Made by a program: the position numbers and the translations under genes
Notes under the pieces: generated by a model
Told to the model about the DNA's origin: nothing
The model's database searches: none
Seen by the model: only the letters and a program-made list of their open reading frames with translations
Part shown: piece after piece, positions 49,686-58,001 of the stretch
Position numbering within the stretch: the first letter of the stretch is position 1
Layout of the letters: every line of letters starts with the position of its first letter
NCBI GenBank assembly: GCA_040754375.1
Contig: JBFMCT010000015.1
Span: forward strand, 1 to 64,000
Reading direction: 5' to 3'
DNA: 64,000 nucleotides
Source of the DNA: Actinomycetota bacterium
Lineage (GTDB): Bacteria; Actinomycetota; Acidimicrobiia; Acidimicrobiales; AC-14

Positions 49686-50924
49686 TCAGACATGGGGCAC
49701 CGGGAGGCGGCAGGGCTGTCCCGGCAGGGGGGCAAGGCCGTCGCCCAGGTAGGGGAAGGCGGCCGGGCCCGTCGCCCGCAGGCCGGGCACGACGGCCCGG
49801 GCCACGGCCAGGCCACATGAGGCCACGTCAGGTGTCGTCAGATCGACGGTCAGGGGCCGGAGCCCGGCGGCATCGAGGGCCGCGTGCAGGTCGCCCATCT
49901 CGGCCCTCGGCGGGTGGGACCAAGACCGCGGACCATGCCCTGAGGCCAGGCGTCCGGCCACCCGGGTGGCCACCGACGGGTCGGCCAGCAGCTGGAGGTG
50001 GCAGGTGATGTCGGTGGCATCGGCCAGGTCCGGGCGGTAGGAGCGGGCGTAGCGACCGTCGGCCCGGTGCGGGGCCAGTGGTCCCCGAGGCCGTTCCCAG
50101 GTGTCCAAGCCGTTGGCGACGAGGCGCGCCGTCGTGACCATGAAGGTAGCCTCGGCCCGGGCCTTGGCCGCGGCCTGTTCCCAGCGCGGGCCGGCCCCGC
50201 AGCCGTAGGCCGTCAGGCCGTCGTCGGAGGTCACGGCGGCCAGGGCGACAGCCAGCCCGAGATCGCACGGGACCTCCCGCAGTTCGTACCCGGGGACCCG
50301 CTCTACGAGCGGAAAGGCCCGGCCGCCGTGCCAGGCCTGGGCCAGGCAATGGCGCTCTACGACCTCCACCAGCGCCCCTTCGGCGGCTGCAGCCAGGCTG
50401 GGCCCGGCCGCGATGCCGGCGTTGACCGGGAGGTGGAGCTGGCGCCCGTCGGGCGTGGCGCTATGGGGGCCGGGGGCCAGCCAGACCAGGCTGGCGGGCA
50501 CGAGGACCGTGCCGCCCTGGCTGTCGGTGGCCTCGGTCCACGCGATGTGCTCGTTGGAGGAGATGCCGGCGAAGGGGAACTGGGCTCGGGCGAGCTGTTC
50601 GGGGCGGTACAGGGCCAAGGTGGCCGGGTCGACGGCATCGGTCCCGTCCCGGGCCCACTCCCGGTAGCTGCCCCACCGCAGCCGCGACCGGGGAACGAGG
50701 TGGCCGCAGTAGCGCTCGGTGGCCTCGCCCAGGGCCGCTCTGACGGCCGCATCGCTGTCGTACCACGACGCGCCGGCCGTCAAGGGCCCGCCCGAGCACA
50801 GGGCGAACGCCGCCGTGTCGCACAGGGCGGCGGTACGCGCCGCCGGGCCGCCGGCCACGGCCACCGTCGCCAGCTCACCGACGAGGCCGGTGCGCTCGTC
50901 GAGAATGCGGGAGGCGTGGGTCAT
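49686..50924 (-). CDS. YcaO-domain cyclodehydratase (second copy)
   Basis: 412 residues of the YcaO fold, which uses ATP to activate backbone amides, usually to turn Cys/Ser/Thr into azolines. The ATP-binding block has AALGEATERYCGHLVP and GALVEVVERHCLAQAW (the E-x-x-x-E-type acidic residues), and AAAKARAEATFMV. The protein ends in a Pro-rich PVPHV, like the PxPxP tail of azoline-forming YcaO. ATG overlaps the stop of the larger YcaO gene (ATGA). Two YcaO proteins of about 25-30 percent similar pattern in one cluster suggest different substrate positions or a heterodimer (inference). Confidence 0.88.
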   Translation of the reverse strand: MTHASRILDERTGLVGELATVAVAGGPAARTAALCDTAAFALCSGGPLTAGASWYDSDAAVRAALGEATERYCGHLVPRSRLRWGSYREWARDGTDAVDPATLALYRPEQLARAQFPFAGISSNEHIAWTEATDSQGGTVLVPASLVWLAPGPHSATPDGRQLHLPVNAGIAAGPSLAAAAEGALVEVVERHCLAQAWHGGRAFPLVERVPGYELREVPCDLGLAVALAAVTSDDGLTAYGCGAGPRWEQAAAKARAEATFMVTTARLVANGLDTWERPRGPLAPHRADGRYARSYRPDLADATDITCHLQLLADPSVATRVAGRLASGHGPRSWSHPPRAEMGDLHAALDAAGLRPLTVDLTTPDVASCGLAVARAVVPGLRATGPAAFPYLGDGLAPLPGQPCRLPVPHV

Positions 50925-53917
50925 GTGTGGGGAAGTGGGGCGAGCACCAGTTCCTCCTCCTCAGCCGCGACCTCCCTCAGACCGAGGACGACGGGGTCGG
51001 TGTAGAGGCGGCGCCCACCGAGGAACGCGAAGGCGGCCGGTGGGTTGGAGTACGCCCCGGGAGCCACCACCCTGACGACCCGAGCTCCGGTCGCGGCCAC
51101 GTCCGGCGTCGTCATGTCGACTGCGCAAGGCCGCAGCCCTTGGGCCAGCAACCTCCGGATGTAGCCGGCCCTGACGTCACCTGTCACCTTGGGGAGACGG
51201 TCGAGGGTGACCGGCGGCGCCTCACCCACGATGGGGGCCAGAGCCGGCTCCATGCGGGGGTCGAGCCAGAGTTGGCTGTGGCAGGCCAGGTCGAGCACGT
51301 CGCGCCAATCGGAGCGGTAGTCGTCGCGGTACCGGCGGTCGGCGCGGTGCGGTTTGAGGACCGAGCCGTCGAACAGGCCGGACTCCGACAGTTCCCAGAT
51401 GGCGCCGGCCGGGTCGTCCAGCCCGCACGCGTAGAAGTGCAGGCTGACAGCCTCCACGATGGCCTTGTGGACGGCGGCCACCGGGTCGGGCCGGGCCGCC
51501 ACGCCGAGGCCGACGATCCCCGCCTCCGGGTCGTGTACGAGGGCCCCGATCACGGCGACGTCGAGCGTGGTGGGGATGGCGACCAGCCGGTACCGCCACG
51601 GGCTCTCCACCCCGGCGGCCTGGGCCCAGCCCGGGCCCAGTTCGGGGCACGGGCGTAGCCAGGGCGCCAGGCGGAGGTCGTCCACCTCGACTGGCCGGGC
51701 GGCCAGGGCGTTGTGCCACCAGATCATGGTGGCGTCACGCTCCATGAGCTCTTCCATGGCCGCCGTCTCGGCCGCCTGCAGGTCGGGGCCGGCAGCGATG
51801 CCGGCCAGGTTGACGTAGTTCGTGAGCGGCTCACCCTCGCCGGCCAGGTGGTGGTAGTTCACGTACGCGAGTGACGCCGGGACGAGTACGGGAAGGCCGT
51901 CGTCGAGGGTGTAGCCCTCGGCCCAGCGCACCCTCAGACCGGTGGTGAAGGGCTCGAACGGGAAACCCGGGGCCGCGTGCTGGGACGGCGAGTAGAGGGC
52001 CAGGGTGCGGGGGTCGACGGCCGCTCTTCCCTCGCGCGCCAGTTCGTCGAAGCTCGCCCGGCGCAGCCCCGCCGGGACGAAGTTGCCGCAGTAGCGCTCG
52101 ACGGCCTCGCCCACGGCCGACGACCATGCCCGCTGGCGGTCGGCCACTGCCATGCCGGTCGTCACCCTGTCGGCGGGCCACGGGAGGTGGGCGCCGATGT
52201 CGGCCACCGCCCCGGCGTACAGGTGAGCCCAGGGGGGTGCCCCGGGGGCGGTCGCAACCGGCTCCACGGCCGTGACGACGCCCGTGCGCTCGTCGACGAG
52301 GGTGGCCAGGTTGCTGCCCGCGCCCAGTTCCTCCCCGCTGGGCCGGGCGGGGGCCGCGGCGTCGGACGGCCAGGTCACCTCCGGCAGCCACAGCAGGCCG
52401 CCCGCCGCGGGGGCCACGGTGATCTCGACGGTCGGTCCCGACGCCGCTTGCCACCGGTCGGCCCCAGGGATGGCCCGGGCGAAGCGCGGGAACCGAGAGG
52501 TCGTCACTTCCACGCCGATCCGGTGACCGGCGGGGATCTCGACGGCGGCCGGCGGGAAGGTGACCACGACCTTCGTCCGCCCAGCGGCGACCTCGACGGC
52601 CGAGTCGAGCAGGCGGGTGCGCTCACCTCCGGCCCGCTCGTGCAGCAGGGTTACGACCACGTCGCAGCCGTGTGTCGGGGCGCACACCTCCATTCGGCAC
52701 TGGGCCCGGCCGAACCACCCGAGGGGCCCAGCCAGGGATGCCGAGAACCAGGAGACGACATCGGCCCGGGCCACCGGCAGCCGGTGGTCGTCACTGTGGC
52801 GGCTCGACGGGAACGGGTCGCCGGGGTCGTGGACCAGGACGGTCGGCGGCGACGCCTGCCCGGGTACGCCCGGTGCCCGTAGGCGACCACGGGCCCCGCC
52901 CGCCCACGCGGTCAGCTGGCGGGAGACCGTGGCGCCCCGGGGGTCGAGGCTCACCCAGCGGTGGCTGCCGAGTAGGAAACTCCTCCCGGTGGCCTGCTGG
53001 CTGGGCGTCGGGCGTGCGGCCGCCGCCTGACCAGGGGCTCGGCCCCGGGAACGGGGGTCTGCGCCGGCCAGTAGCTCGGCCGCCCACGAGGCGGCCAGGG
53101 CTTCTGGGCACGGCACCTGGGCGGGTTCGATCGCCAGGACGCAATGGGGGGCGAGGCGGTGGGTCAGCCCGCTGACCCAGGGGCCGGCGATCACCGTGGC
53201 GGACGGCCCCGAGACCTCGGCCTGAGCCAGGCTGGCCACCGCCGACGGGCAGAACCACGAGGCCAGATGGAGGCTGGGGACCCCGGCGGCGGCCACGGCC
53301 GCGATCGCGGCCTCTAGGCCCCCACCCCGCTCAGCGCCCGGCCCGTTGCTCTGGCGCGGCCGGCACGGGCGCGCCGGCGGGCCGAGGGGCCAGCCGGCCA
53401 GCGGCCCGGGCCAGCGATCGGCGAGGCCGGCCAGCGGCCCGGCCAGGAGCAGGCCTCTCAGGGTCTCGTGGAGCGAGCTGAGCGAGCCCGCCCGGCTCTC
53501 AGGGTGGGCGTGGTCCGCCAGCCACAACAGCTCGTCCTCGAGGCGGAACGGCCCGGCCGTTCCGGGACAGACCCAGGGCTGGCGTACCACCACGGCCGCC
53601 ACCGACGGGTGGCCACTGGCTGCCGCCCACCAGGCCGGCTCCGCGTCGTAGGCCGTCCCGGCACACACCACTCGCCTGTCACACCACGGCTGGTCCACCA
53701 CCCAGGCCAGCACGTCCCACCCTTGCGAGTCACTGCCGCTCAGGCCTCCGTCGAGCCCGCAGGGCCCGTGGTGATCGGTCACCACCGCGAAGCCGGCGTC
53801 GAGCCAGGCCTGGGACGCCCCGGCGATGGGTGCCCGCCAACGGGGGGCGCAGACCAGCAAGGTCGGGAACGGGCCGGCGCTGTGCGGCAACTCGACGCCG
53901 GGCTCGTCGTCGATCAC
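50921..53917 (-). CDS. CocE-like hydrolase domain fused to a YcaO cyclodehydratase
   Basis: 998 residues. About 10-100 resemble the alpha/beta-hydrolase part of CocE/X-Pro peptidases (AGFAVVTDHHGPCGLDGGLSG, WDVLAWVVDQPWCDRRV). The nucleophile motif G-x-S-Y-x-G reads GTAYDA (87-92), so the Ser is Ala. About 400-560 match the CocE C-terminal jelly roll (VEIPAGHRIGVEVTTSRFPRFAR). About 590-998 are a full YcaO domain (SSAVGEAVERYCGNFVP, AAMEELMERDATMIWW, KAIVEAVSLHFYACG). The pseudo-hydrolase may bind the peptide substrate or dock the partner. GTG overlaps the upstream gene stop (GTGA). I know of no such fusion as a standard family. Confidence 0.82.
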   Translation of the reverse strand: MIDDEPGVELPHSAGPFPTLLVCAPRWRAPIAGASQAWLDAGFAVVTDHHGPCGLDGGLSGSDSQGWDVLAWVVDQPWCDRRVVCAGTAYDAEPAWWAAASGHPSVAAVVVRQPWVCPGTAGPFRLEDELLWLADHAHPESRAGSLSSLHETLRGLLLAGPLAGLADRWPGPLAGWPLGPPARPCRPRQSNGPGAERGGGLEAAIAAVAAAGVPSLHLASWFCPSAVASLAQAEVSGPSATVIAGPWVSGLTHRLAPHCVLAIEPAQVPCPEALAASWAAELLAGADPRSRGRAPGQAAAARPTPSQQATGRSFLLGSHRWVSLDPRGATVSRQLTAWAGGARGRLRAPGVPGQASPPTVLVHDPGDPFPSSRHSDDHRLPVARADVVSWFSASLAGPLGWFGRAQCRMEVCAPTHGCDVVVTLLHERAGGERTRLLDSAVEVAAGRTKVVVTFPPAAVEIPAGHRIGVEVTTSRFPRFARAIPGADRWQAASGPTVEITVAPAAGGLLWLPEVTWPSDAAAPARPSGEELGAGSNLATLVDERTGVVTAVEPVATAPGAPPWAHLYAGAVADIGAHLPWPADRVTTGMAVADRQRAWSSAVGEAVERYCGNFVPAGLRRASFDELAREGRAAVDPRTLALYSPSQHAAPGFPFEPFTTGLRVRWAEGYTLDDGLPVLVPASLAYVNYHHLAGEGEPLTNYVNLAGIAAGPDLQAAETAAMEELMERDATMIWWHNALAARPVEVDDLRLAPWLRPCPELGPGWAQAAGVESPWRYRLVAIPTTLDVAVIGALVHDPEAGIVGLGVAARPDPVAAVHKAIVEAVSLHFYACGLDDPAGAIWELSESGLFDGSVLKPHRADRRYRDDYRSDWRDVLDLACHSQLWLDPRMEPALAPIVGEAPPVTLDRLPKVTGDVRAGYIRRLLAQGLRPCAVDMTTPDVAATGARVVRVVAPGAYSNPPAAFAFLGGRRLYTDPVVLGLREVAAEEEELVLAPLPHT

Positions 53918-54762
53918 GGCTGGTCCACGAGGAGGTCCCGAGGAACGGGGAGGACCGGGTGGCGGCGGACGATGCCGGTCACGGCGTCCACGCCGACCTG
54001 CACGTGGGAGCCGGGTACGGGTTCGCCTCGCAGGTGGGCCAGCACGTCGGCGGCCAACAGCGCCGCGGCCACGGCCTCCCCGGGACCGGGCTGCTCGCAG
54101 CCAGCGGCCGTTCCCCCGCCGTCGAGCCAGGCCCACAGCTCCAGCAGGTCCGCGGGCCAGGGACAGGCAGCCAGCCTCCGTAGCCTTAGGTCCTCGTAGG
54201 ACGGGCTCTCCCCGGGGACCGTAAAGGGCCCGACGTACCAGGACCGGCCCTCGCCGTGGGCGCGGTGCCAGGGAACGCCCACTTTGGCTGCCCACCCGTC
54301 CAAGGCCCGCCACCGCCTGTCAGGTAGCCAGCGGGCCACGGCCACGACCGCGTCGGGCGTGGCTTTCGTGGGCGGCCCGGCCTGGTCAAGGCCGTCCAGG
54401 TCAGCGGCCAGTTCGACCCTCACGCCAGAGCGCGACAGCAAGCCGTCGACGAGCTCGCTCGTCAGGCCTCCTCCGACGATCACCACCCACCCCGGGGCCG
54501 TGGGCTCGGGGCCAGCCAGGGCCCCTTCGGCCAGGAGGACGTCAAGCAGATCTGCTGTCCCGGCCCCGGGCGCGGCCGCCATGGCGGCTGCCGGGTTCGT
54601 GCGCCCGCCCAGAAGGTCGTCCACCACCGAGCGCGAGGCCTCCTCGGCCTCGATCCGCAGGAACTGTTCGTCGGGCAGGTGTACGAGCCATCCGGCCGAG
54701 GTGGGGACGACCGCGGTGCCCTCCCGGTAGCGCAATGACGTGTCGTAGGCCGTCCAGTCCAA
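53914..54762 (-). CDS. RiPP leader-binding protein (TOMM cyclodehydratase partner, ocin-ThiF-like)
   Basis: 282 residues. The first 80 residues (TAVVPTSAGWLVHLPDEQFLRIEAEEASRSVVDDLLGGRT) look like the PqqD/RRE-type domain that grips leader peptides. The rest has an E1/ThiF-like layout without catalytic residues (GWVVIVGGGLTSELVDGLL). In azole-RiPP clusters this protein brings the precursor to YcaO. AAAGGAGG lies 8 nt before the ATG. It follows the precursor gene by 67 nt, with a strong hairpin between, and is coupled to the fused YcaO gene. Confidence 0.75.
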   Translation of the reverse strand: MDWTAYDTSLRYREGTAVVPTSAGWLVHLPDEQFLRIEAEEASRSVVDDLLGGRTNPAAAMAAAPGAGTADLLDVLLAEGALAGPEPTAPGWVVIVGGGLTSELVDGLLSRSGVRVELAADLDGLDQAGPPTKATPDAVVAVARWLPDRRWRALDGWAAKVGVPWHRAHGEGRSWYVGPFTVPGESPSYEDLRLRRLAACPWPADLLELWAWLDGGGTAAGCEQPGPGEAVAAALLAADVLAHLRGEPVPGSHVQVGVDAVTGIVRRHPVLPVPRDLLVDQP

Positions 54763-54781
54763 GGGTCCTCCTTTCCGGTGG

Positions 54782-54813
54782 CCCCGGGGCCGTGCCGGCT
54801 GACGGCCCCGGGG
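54782..54813 (-). terminator. 12-bp hairpin between precursor and biosynthetic genes
   Basis: ACGGCCCCGGGG and CCCCGGGGCCGT (54802-54813 and 54782-54793) pair perfectly around an 8-nt loop. In RiPP operons such hairpins behave as partial terminators or mRNA stabilisers that give more precursor than enzyme. No U tract. Confidence 0.6.
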
Positions 54814-54829
54814 GGATCACGGGTCTGCC

Positions 54830-54925
54830 CTACCGCCAGGTGAGAGCGCTCGAGCGCACGGTGAGGGCGTGGTTGCTGGAGCAGACCGAGGCCTTCTGGG
54901 CCTTGATGCTCTTGGTGATCTTCAT
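54830..54925 (-). CDS. RiPP precursor peptide, 31 residues
   Basis: A 31-codon ORF with the best Shine-Dalgarno in the region (GGAAGGAGGTGA) and ATG start. The leader is basic (MKITKSIKAQKA); the C-terminal part is VCSSNHALTVRSSALTWR, rich in Ser/Thr with one Cys, one His and one Trp, so it offers several residues for azoline formation and for metal binding. It is first in the operon, followed by a hairpin and the leader-binding and two YcaO genes. Its promoter carries a Fur/Zur-like box. No homologue recognised. Confidence 0.8.
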   Translation of the reverse strand: MKITKSIKAQKASVCSSNHALTVRSSALTWR

Positions 54926-54968
54926 TCGTTCACCTCCTTCCGGGGGTCCGAGGGCCGCCGACCCCCTG

Positions 54969-55019
54969 AGTGTTCCAGGAACGATTCTCATTGTCAACGA
55001 GGCCCCGCCCCGCTAGGGT
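54969..55019. promoter_or_regulatory. Divergent promoters sharing a Fur/Zur-like box
   Basis: Minus strand: TTGACA (54997-54992), 17 nt, AACACT (54974-54969) drives the RiPP operon. Plus strand: TTGTCA (54991-54996), 17 nt, TAGGGT (55014-55019) drives the importer operon. The minus-strand sequence TTGACAATGAGAATCGTTCC (54997-54978) contains a run matching 13 of 19 positions of the E. coli Fur consensus and the AATC-x-TT core of actinobacterial Zur/Fur boxes. One repressor bound here would cover both -35 elements. Confidence 0.7.
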
Positions 55020-55068
55020 CAACGAGAACAGTTCCGAGAACCAAACCTGTATCGGCAAAGGAGCGACC

Positions 55069-56088
55069 GTGTGGTCAGCGGATAGAAGAAGGCGTAGGCA
55101 GAAGTGGGCGACGGCCCTCCTCCCGATCGCTCTGGTCGCTTCGGCATGCGGGGGTTCGGACGAGGGCGAGAGGGCATCAGCCCAGGCGCCCGTCACGACG
55201 GCGTCGACCACGGCGGCCCGACCCGATCCCTACCCGGTGACCGTGCGCAACTGCGGGGTCGACTACACCTTCACCGAGGCGCCGGAGCGGGTCGTGACGC
55301 CTAGCGTCCCGGGCACAGAGCTCATGCTGGCCCTCGGCCTGGAGAGCAAGCTGGCCGGCGTGGTCGGTGCCGTCGGGGTGCTGTCCCCCGACCTTCAACC
55401 GAAGATGGCCGGGGTCAACATCATCACCGAGCGGACGTTCCCCCCGCCCAGCAAGGAGGCGGTGCTCTCGGTCAACCCCGACTACGTGGTGTCGGGTTAC
55501 TCGGAGGACTTCGCGGCCACGGCCATCGGCGACCGGGGCGAGCTCAAGGCGGCCGGCGTGAGCAGCTACCTCGTGCAGGGCAAGTGTGGCGACGGCCGGG
55601 CCACCCTCGACGACACCTACGCCGACATCGAGAACCTGGGCCGGGTCTTCAACGTCCCGGCGCAGGCGGCCAACCTCGTCGCGAAGCTGAAGTCCGAGGC
55701 GGCCACCGCACGCCCGGCCCCGGGCAGTCCCAAGGTGCTCATCTACGCAGCCGGAAGAGAGCAGCCGAGCACGCACGGTGCGTCTACGCTGGCAGCCGAT
55801 CTGGTGGCCCGGGCTGGCGGCCAGAACATCTTCCCCGAGATCTCCAGCTTCGGCCGCTTCGACTGGGAGACCGCCGTGGAGCGCAACCCCGACGTGATCC
55901 TGGTCGTCACCACCGGTTCGTTCCCGTTGACCACGGCCGAGGAGTTCCTATATGGCTACGAGCCCGTCGCGGGCGTGAAGGCCGTGGCCAACCGCCGGAT
56001 CGTAAGCGTGGGGGTGAACGACGTGCAGCCCGGTCCCCGTAACGGGCAGGCGCTGGTGACCATTGCCAAGGGTTTGGCCGGTGGCTGA
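55069..56088 (+). CDS. Metallophore/cobalamin-type ABC substrate-binding lipoprotein
   Basis: 339 residues of the FecB/BtuF-like class. The lipobox is ALVASAC, with lipid on Cys about 27. The domain starts PYPVTVRNCGVDYTFTEAPERVVTPSVPGTELMLALGL, and contains VLIYAAGREQPSTHGASTLAADLVARAGGQNIFPE and EEFLYGYEPVAGVKAVANRRIVSV, as in siderophore-binding proteins. It captures ligand outside the membrane for the permease. GTG start with AAAGGAG 6 nt upstream. Divergent from the RiPP precursor and sharing its Fur/Zur-like box. The bound ligand may be the RiPP itself (inference). Confidence 0.9.
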   Translation: MWSADRRRRRQKWATALLPIALVASACGGSDEGERASAQAPVTTASTTAARPDPYPVTVRNCGVDYTFTEAPERVVTPSVPGTELMLALGLESKLAGVVGAVGVLSPDLQPKMAGVNIITERTFPPPSKEAVLSVNPDYVVSGYSEDFAATAIGDRGELKAAGVSSYLVQGKCGDGRATLDDTYADIENLGRVFNVPAQAANLVAKLKSEAATARPAPGSPKVLIYAAGREQPSTHGASTLAADLVARAGGQNIFPEISSFGRFDWETAVERNPDVILVVTTGSFPLTTAEEFLYGYEPVAGVKAVANRRIVSVGVNDVQPGPRNGQALVTIAKGLAGG

Positions 56089-56094
56089 TAGCGG

Positions 56095-57171
56095 GTGGCC
56101 CGGCCTCCCGTGGGTGGCCGGGCCCCTGTGGCACTGACGGTCGGGGCCCGGCCGTCTCACCGGCGGGCGCCTCTTGCTCCCGTCCTCGGTGGGCTCGGGG
56201 CCGCGCTGGTCGCATCGATGGTGATGGCGGTCGGCATCGGGCCGGTCGCCATCCCCTTCTTGGAGGTGTGGGGGACGCTGGTCGATGAGTTCCTCGGTGA
56301 CGGCGCCGAGGGCTCGCGCCGGGTGATCGTCACCCAGATCCGGTTCCCGCGGGTACTGCTGGCCGCGGTCGTGGGTGCGGGATTGGCCGTGTCCGGAGTG
56401 TCGGTCCAGGCTCTGGTCCGCAACCCGCTAGCCGATCCCTACATCCTCGGGATCTCGGCCGGAGCCGCCTTCGGAGCCATTGGCGTCATCGCTCTGGGGA
56501 GCAGCTTCGGCACGACGTCGATCCCTCTGGCCGCCTTCGTGGGCGCCCTGCTGACGTTCCTGGCCGTCTTCACGCTGGCCCGACGGGGCGGGCGGCTGTC
56601 TCCCCTGCGCATGATCCTCGTCGGAGTGGCAGTGGCCGCCCTCCTCAACGCGGCCACCAACTACGTGGTGATCAGCACCCCCGACAACGCCCAGTTGCGC
56701 AGTGCCCTGTTCTGGCTGTTGGGCGGGGTGGCGGGTGCCCGCTACCGGTGGCTGGTGGCCCCCACGGCTGCTCTCGTAGTCGTGTCCGTCTACCTGGTCG
56801 TGCACGCCCGCACCCTGAACTGCCTGTCGCTGGGCGACGAGACGGCCACCACCTTGGGCGTGGAGGTCGACCGCTTCCGGCACACGCTCGTGGTTCTCGT
56901 CGCCCTGCTCGTCGGCTCGGTGGTGGCTGTCAGTGGAGCCATCGGGTTCGTGGCCCTTGTGCTGCCCCACGTCGGCCGGTTGCTGGTCGGGCCCGACCAC
57001 CGCCGGCTGGTCCCGGTGGCCGGGCTATTGGGGGCCATCTTCCTCGTCTGGGTGGACGTAGGTGCTCGCATGATCATCCGTCCTGCGGAGCTGCCCATCG
57101 GCGTGGTCACCGCCGCCATCGGCGCCCCGGTCTTCCTGTGGTTGCTGGCTCGGCGGGAGGCGAAGGGTTGA
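56095..57171 (+). CDS. FecCD-family ABC transporter permease
   Basis: 358 residues with about nine to ten membrane helices. VTQIRFPRVLLAAVVGAGLAVSGVSVQALVRNPLADPYILGISAGAAFGA is the FecCD signature, and SGAIGFVALVLPHVGRLLVGPDHRRLVPVAGLLGA the coupling-loop region. It forms the membrane channel for siderophore, heme or cobalamin uptake. GTG start 6 nt after the binding-protein stop. Its stop overlaps the ATPase start. Confidence 0.92.
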   Translation: MARPPVGGRAPVALTVGARPSHRRAPLAPVLGGLGAALVASMVMAVGIGPVAIPFLEVWGTLVDEFLGDGAEGSRRVIVTQIRFPRVLLAAVVGAGLAVSGVSVQALVRNPLADPYILGISAGAAFGAIGVIALGSSFGTTSIPLAAFVGALLTFLAVFTLARRGGRLSPLRMILVGVAVAALLNAATNYVVISTPDNAQLRSALFWLLGGVAGARYRWLVAPTAALVVVSVYLVVHARTLNCLSLGDETATTLGVEVDRFRHTLVVLVALLVGSVVAVSGAIGFVALVLPHVGRLLVGPDHRRLVPVAGLLGAIFLVWVDVGARMIIRPAELPIGVVTAAIGAPVFLWLLARREAKG

Positions 57172-58001
57172 GAGTCGACGTCGAGGGGGTGGGCTGGACC
57201 GTAGGAGGCCGGGCCGTCCTGGCCGACGTGTGCTTTACGGTCGCGCCCGGGCGCTTCGTGGGCCTGCTCGGGCCCAACGGGAGCGGGAAGACGTCGTTGC
57301 TGCGCTGCATGTACCGGGCCCAGCGGCCTACCTCGGGACGGGTCAGCCTCGACGGCGCCGACGTGTGGGCCACCCCCGGGCGGGTGGTGGCCCGCTCGAT
57401 GGCCGCCGTCCTTCAGGAAACCACGGCCGAGGCTGGGTACTCGGTGTGGGAGATCGTGCAGATGGGCCGGGCGCCGCACAAGCGGCTGACCGAGCGGCTC
57501 GACCGGGCCGACGACGCCATCGTGGCCGAGGCCCTCGAGGACGTGTCGGCCACCGACCTCGCCGATCGTGAGTTCACGACCCTGTCGGGGGGCGAGAAGC
57601 AGCGGGTCCTCCTGGCCCGCTGCCTGGCCCAGAGGCCCAGGGTGCTAGTGCTCGACGAACCCACCAACCACCTCGACATCCGGTTCCAGCTCGAGGTCCT
57701 GGGCATCGTCGGGAGGCTCGGGGTGACCGTGGTGGCCGCCCTGCACGACCTGAACCTGGCGGCGGCCTACTGCGACGAGCTCGTCATGCTCGACGGGGGC
57801 CGGGTGGCAGCCGCCGGCTCGCCCCCGGACCTTCTCACCCCCGAACTGGTGGAGCGGGTGTACGGCGTGGACGCCGAGGTCGCCGTCCACCCCGCTACGG
57901 GCCGGACGACGGTCACCTACCTACCCCCAGCCCGTTCTGGTCGGGCGGACGCGCCGGGAGCGGGCCCAGAGGCGGCCACAACCGAGGGCGGCCCGCCCTA
58001 G
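57168..58001 (+). CDS. FepC/FecE-type ABC transporter ATPase
   Basis: 277 residues. Walker A is GLLGPNGSGKTSLLRCM (about 37-45), Q-loop AAVLQETTAEAGYSVWE, signature TLSGGEKQRVLLARCLA, Walker B VLVLDEPTNHLDIRFQLEVL and H-loop VVAALHDLNLA. Typical of metallophore importers. TTG start at a TTGA overlap with the permease stop; GGAGG 10 nt upstream. Its stop shares CTAG with the stop of the convergent J-domain gene. Completes the importer; its outward partner on the other strand is the RiPP operon. Confidence 0.93.
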   Translation: MRVDVEGVGWTVGGRAVLADVCFTVAPGRFVGLLGPNGSGKTSLLRCMYRAQRPTSGRVSLDGADVWATPGRVVARSMAAVLQETTAEAGYSVWEIVQMGRAPHKRLTERLDRADDAIVAEALEDVSATDLADREFTTLSGGEKQRVLLARCLAQRPRVLVLDEPTNHLDIRFQLEVLGIVGRLGVTVVAALHDLNLAAAYCDELVMLDGGRVAAAGSPPDLLTPELVERVYGVDAEVAVHPATGRTTVTYLPPARSGRADAPGAGPEAATTEGGPP

